Below are positions 5,829 to 5,927 of a DNA stretch of 5,927 bases, piece after piece (the stretch's first letter is position 1; each line of letters opens with the position of its first letter). Under the pieces are notes generated by a model. That model saw only the letters and a program-made list of their open reading frames with translations, was not told where the DNA came from and did not search any database. The position numbers and the translations under genes were made by a program. Origin of the DNA: Deltaproteobacteria bacterium (GTDB lineage Bacteria > Desulfobacterota > Desulfobacteria > Desulfobacterales > SG8-13); NCBI GenBank assembly GCA_030670715.1, contig DAOVBC010000162.1, positions 1 to 5,927 of the forward strand. The letters are read 5' to 3'.

Positions 5829-5927
5829 TTGAGCGTAAAAGTGCATTTGCATAAAACACATCGTCAATTCACAGACGGCCTGGATGTTGTGGATATCGAG
5901 GGAGATACGGTCGGCGACTGCCTGCAT
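5829..5927 (+). CDS. MoaD/ThiS-like small sulfur-carrier protein, N-terminal part, cut by right edge
   Basis: The 33 visible codons, from TTG at 5829, read with the start as Met: MSVKVHLHKTHRQFTDG then LDVVDIEGDTVGDCLH. This has the beta-grasp start of the MoaD/ThiS family: a first strand (VKVHLH), a turn with FTDG, a second strand (DVVDIEG) and the helix-capping TVGDCL that corresponds to TVGELL in MoaD. The family donates sulfur from a C-terminal GG thiocarboxylate for molybdopterin, tungstopterin or thiamin synthesis; that end lies outside the window. The TTG is chosen because an in-frame stop lies at 5802-5804 and no ATG lies between. The upstream purine tract GGGGGAAGGA (5817-5826) can serve as ribosome binding site, although AAGGA lies only 2 nt from the TTG. 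GTG at 5841 is a poorer alternative. Transcription is divergent from the transporter operon, so a shared pathway is not implied. Confidence 0.6.
   Translation, partial: MSVKVHLHKTHRQFTDGLDVVDIEGDTVGDCLH

Overview
The window carries one tightly organised minus-strand operon for a branched-chain amino acid type (HAAT/Liv family) ABC importer, followed by the start of an acyl-CoA ligase gene. A second gene, cut by the right edge, is transcribed divergently. The base composition is moderate in the genes and AT-rich between them. The periplasmic binding protein has a Sec signal peptide and no lipobox, which points to a Gram-negative bacterium. A Liv-type importer with an acyl-CoA ligase, a free-standing MoaD/ThiS-like protein and short nonanucleotide-rich intergenic repeats would suit an anaerobic Desulfobacterota-like (former deltaproteobacterial) genome. 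That assignment is inference, because no marker gene is present.

Layout, in the direction of minus-strand transcription: a 487-bp divergent intergenic region (5342-5828); the substrate-binding protein (5341-4061); a 254-bp gap rich in repeats (4060-3807); the permease livH (3806-2934); the permease livM (2929-1928, TTG start); the ATPase livG (1928-1179, start overlapping the livM stop); a 161-bp gap with a 9-bp tandem repeat (1178-1018); the ATPase livF (1017-271); and, 8 bp on, the N-terminus of an AMP-forming acyl-CoA ligase that runs off the left edge (262-1). On the plus strand a MoaD/ThiS-like small sulfur-carrier protein begins at 5829 and leaves the right edge.

Together the genes describe uptake and activation. 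The binding protein captures a ligand in the periplasm, LivH and LivM form the channel, LivG and LivF hydrolyse ATP, and the ligase probably converts the imported carboxylate to its CoA thioester. The ligase suggests that the cargo may be an organic acid (aromatic or aliphatic) rather than an amino acid, but the specificity cannot be read from the sequence.

I see no clearly new biological system. The points worth a second look are the two different repeat families that open gaps in an otherwise compact operon, the asymmetric ATP sites predicted for the LivG/LivF pair, an insertion in LivF, and three palindromic structures in the divergent intergenic region.
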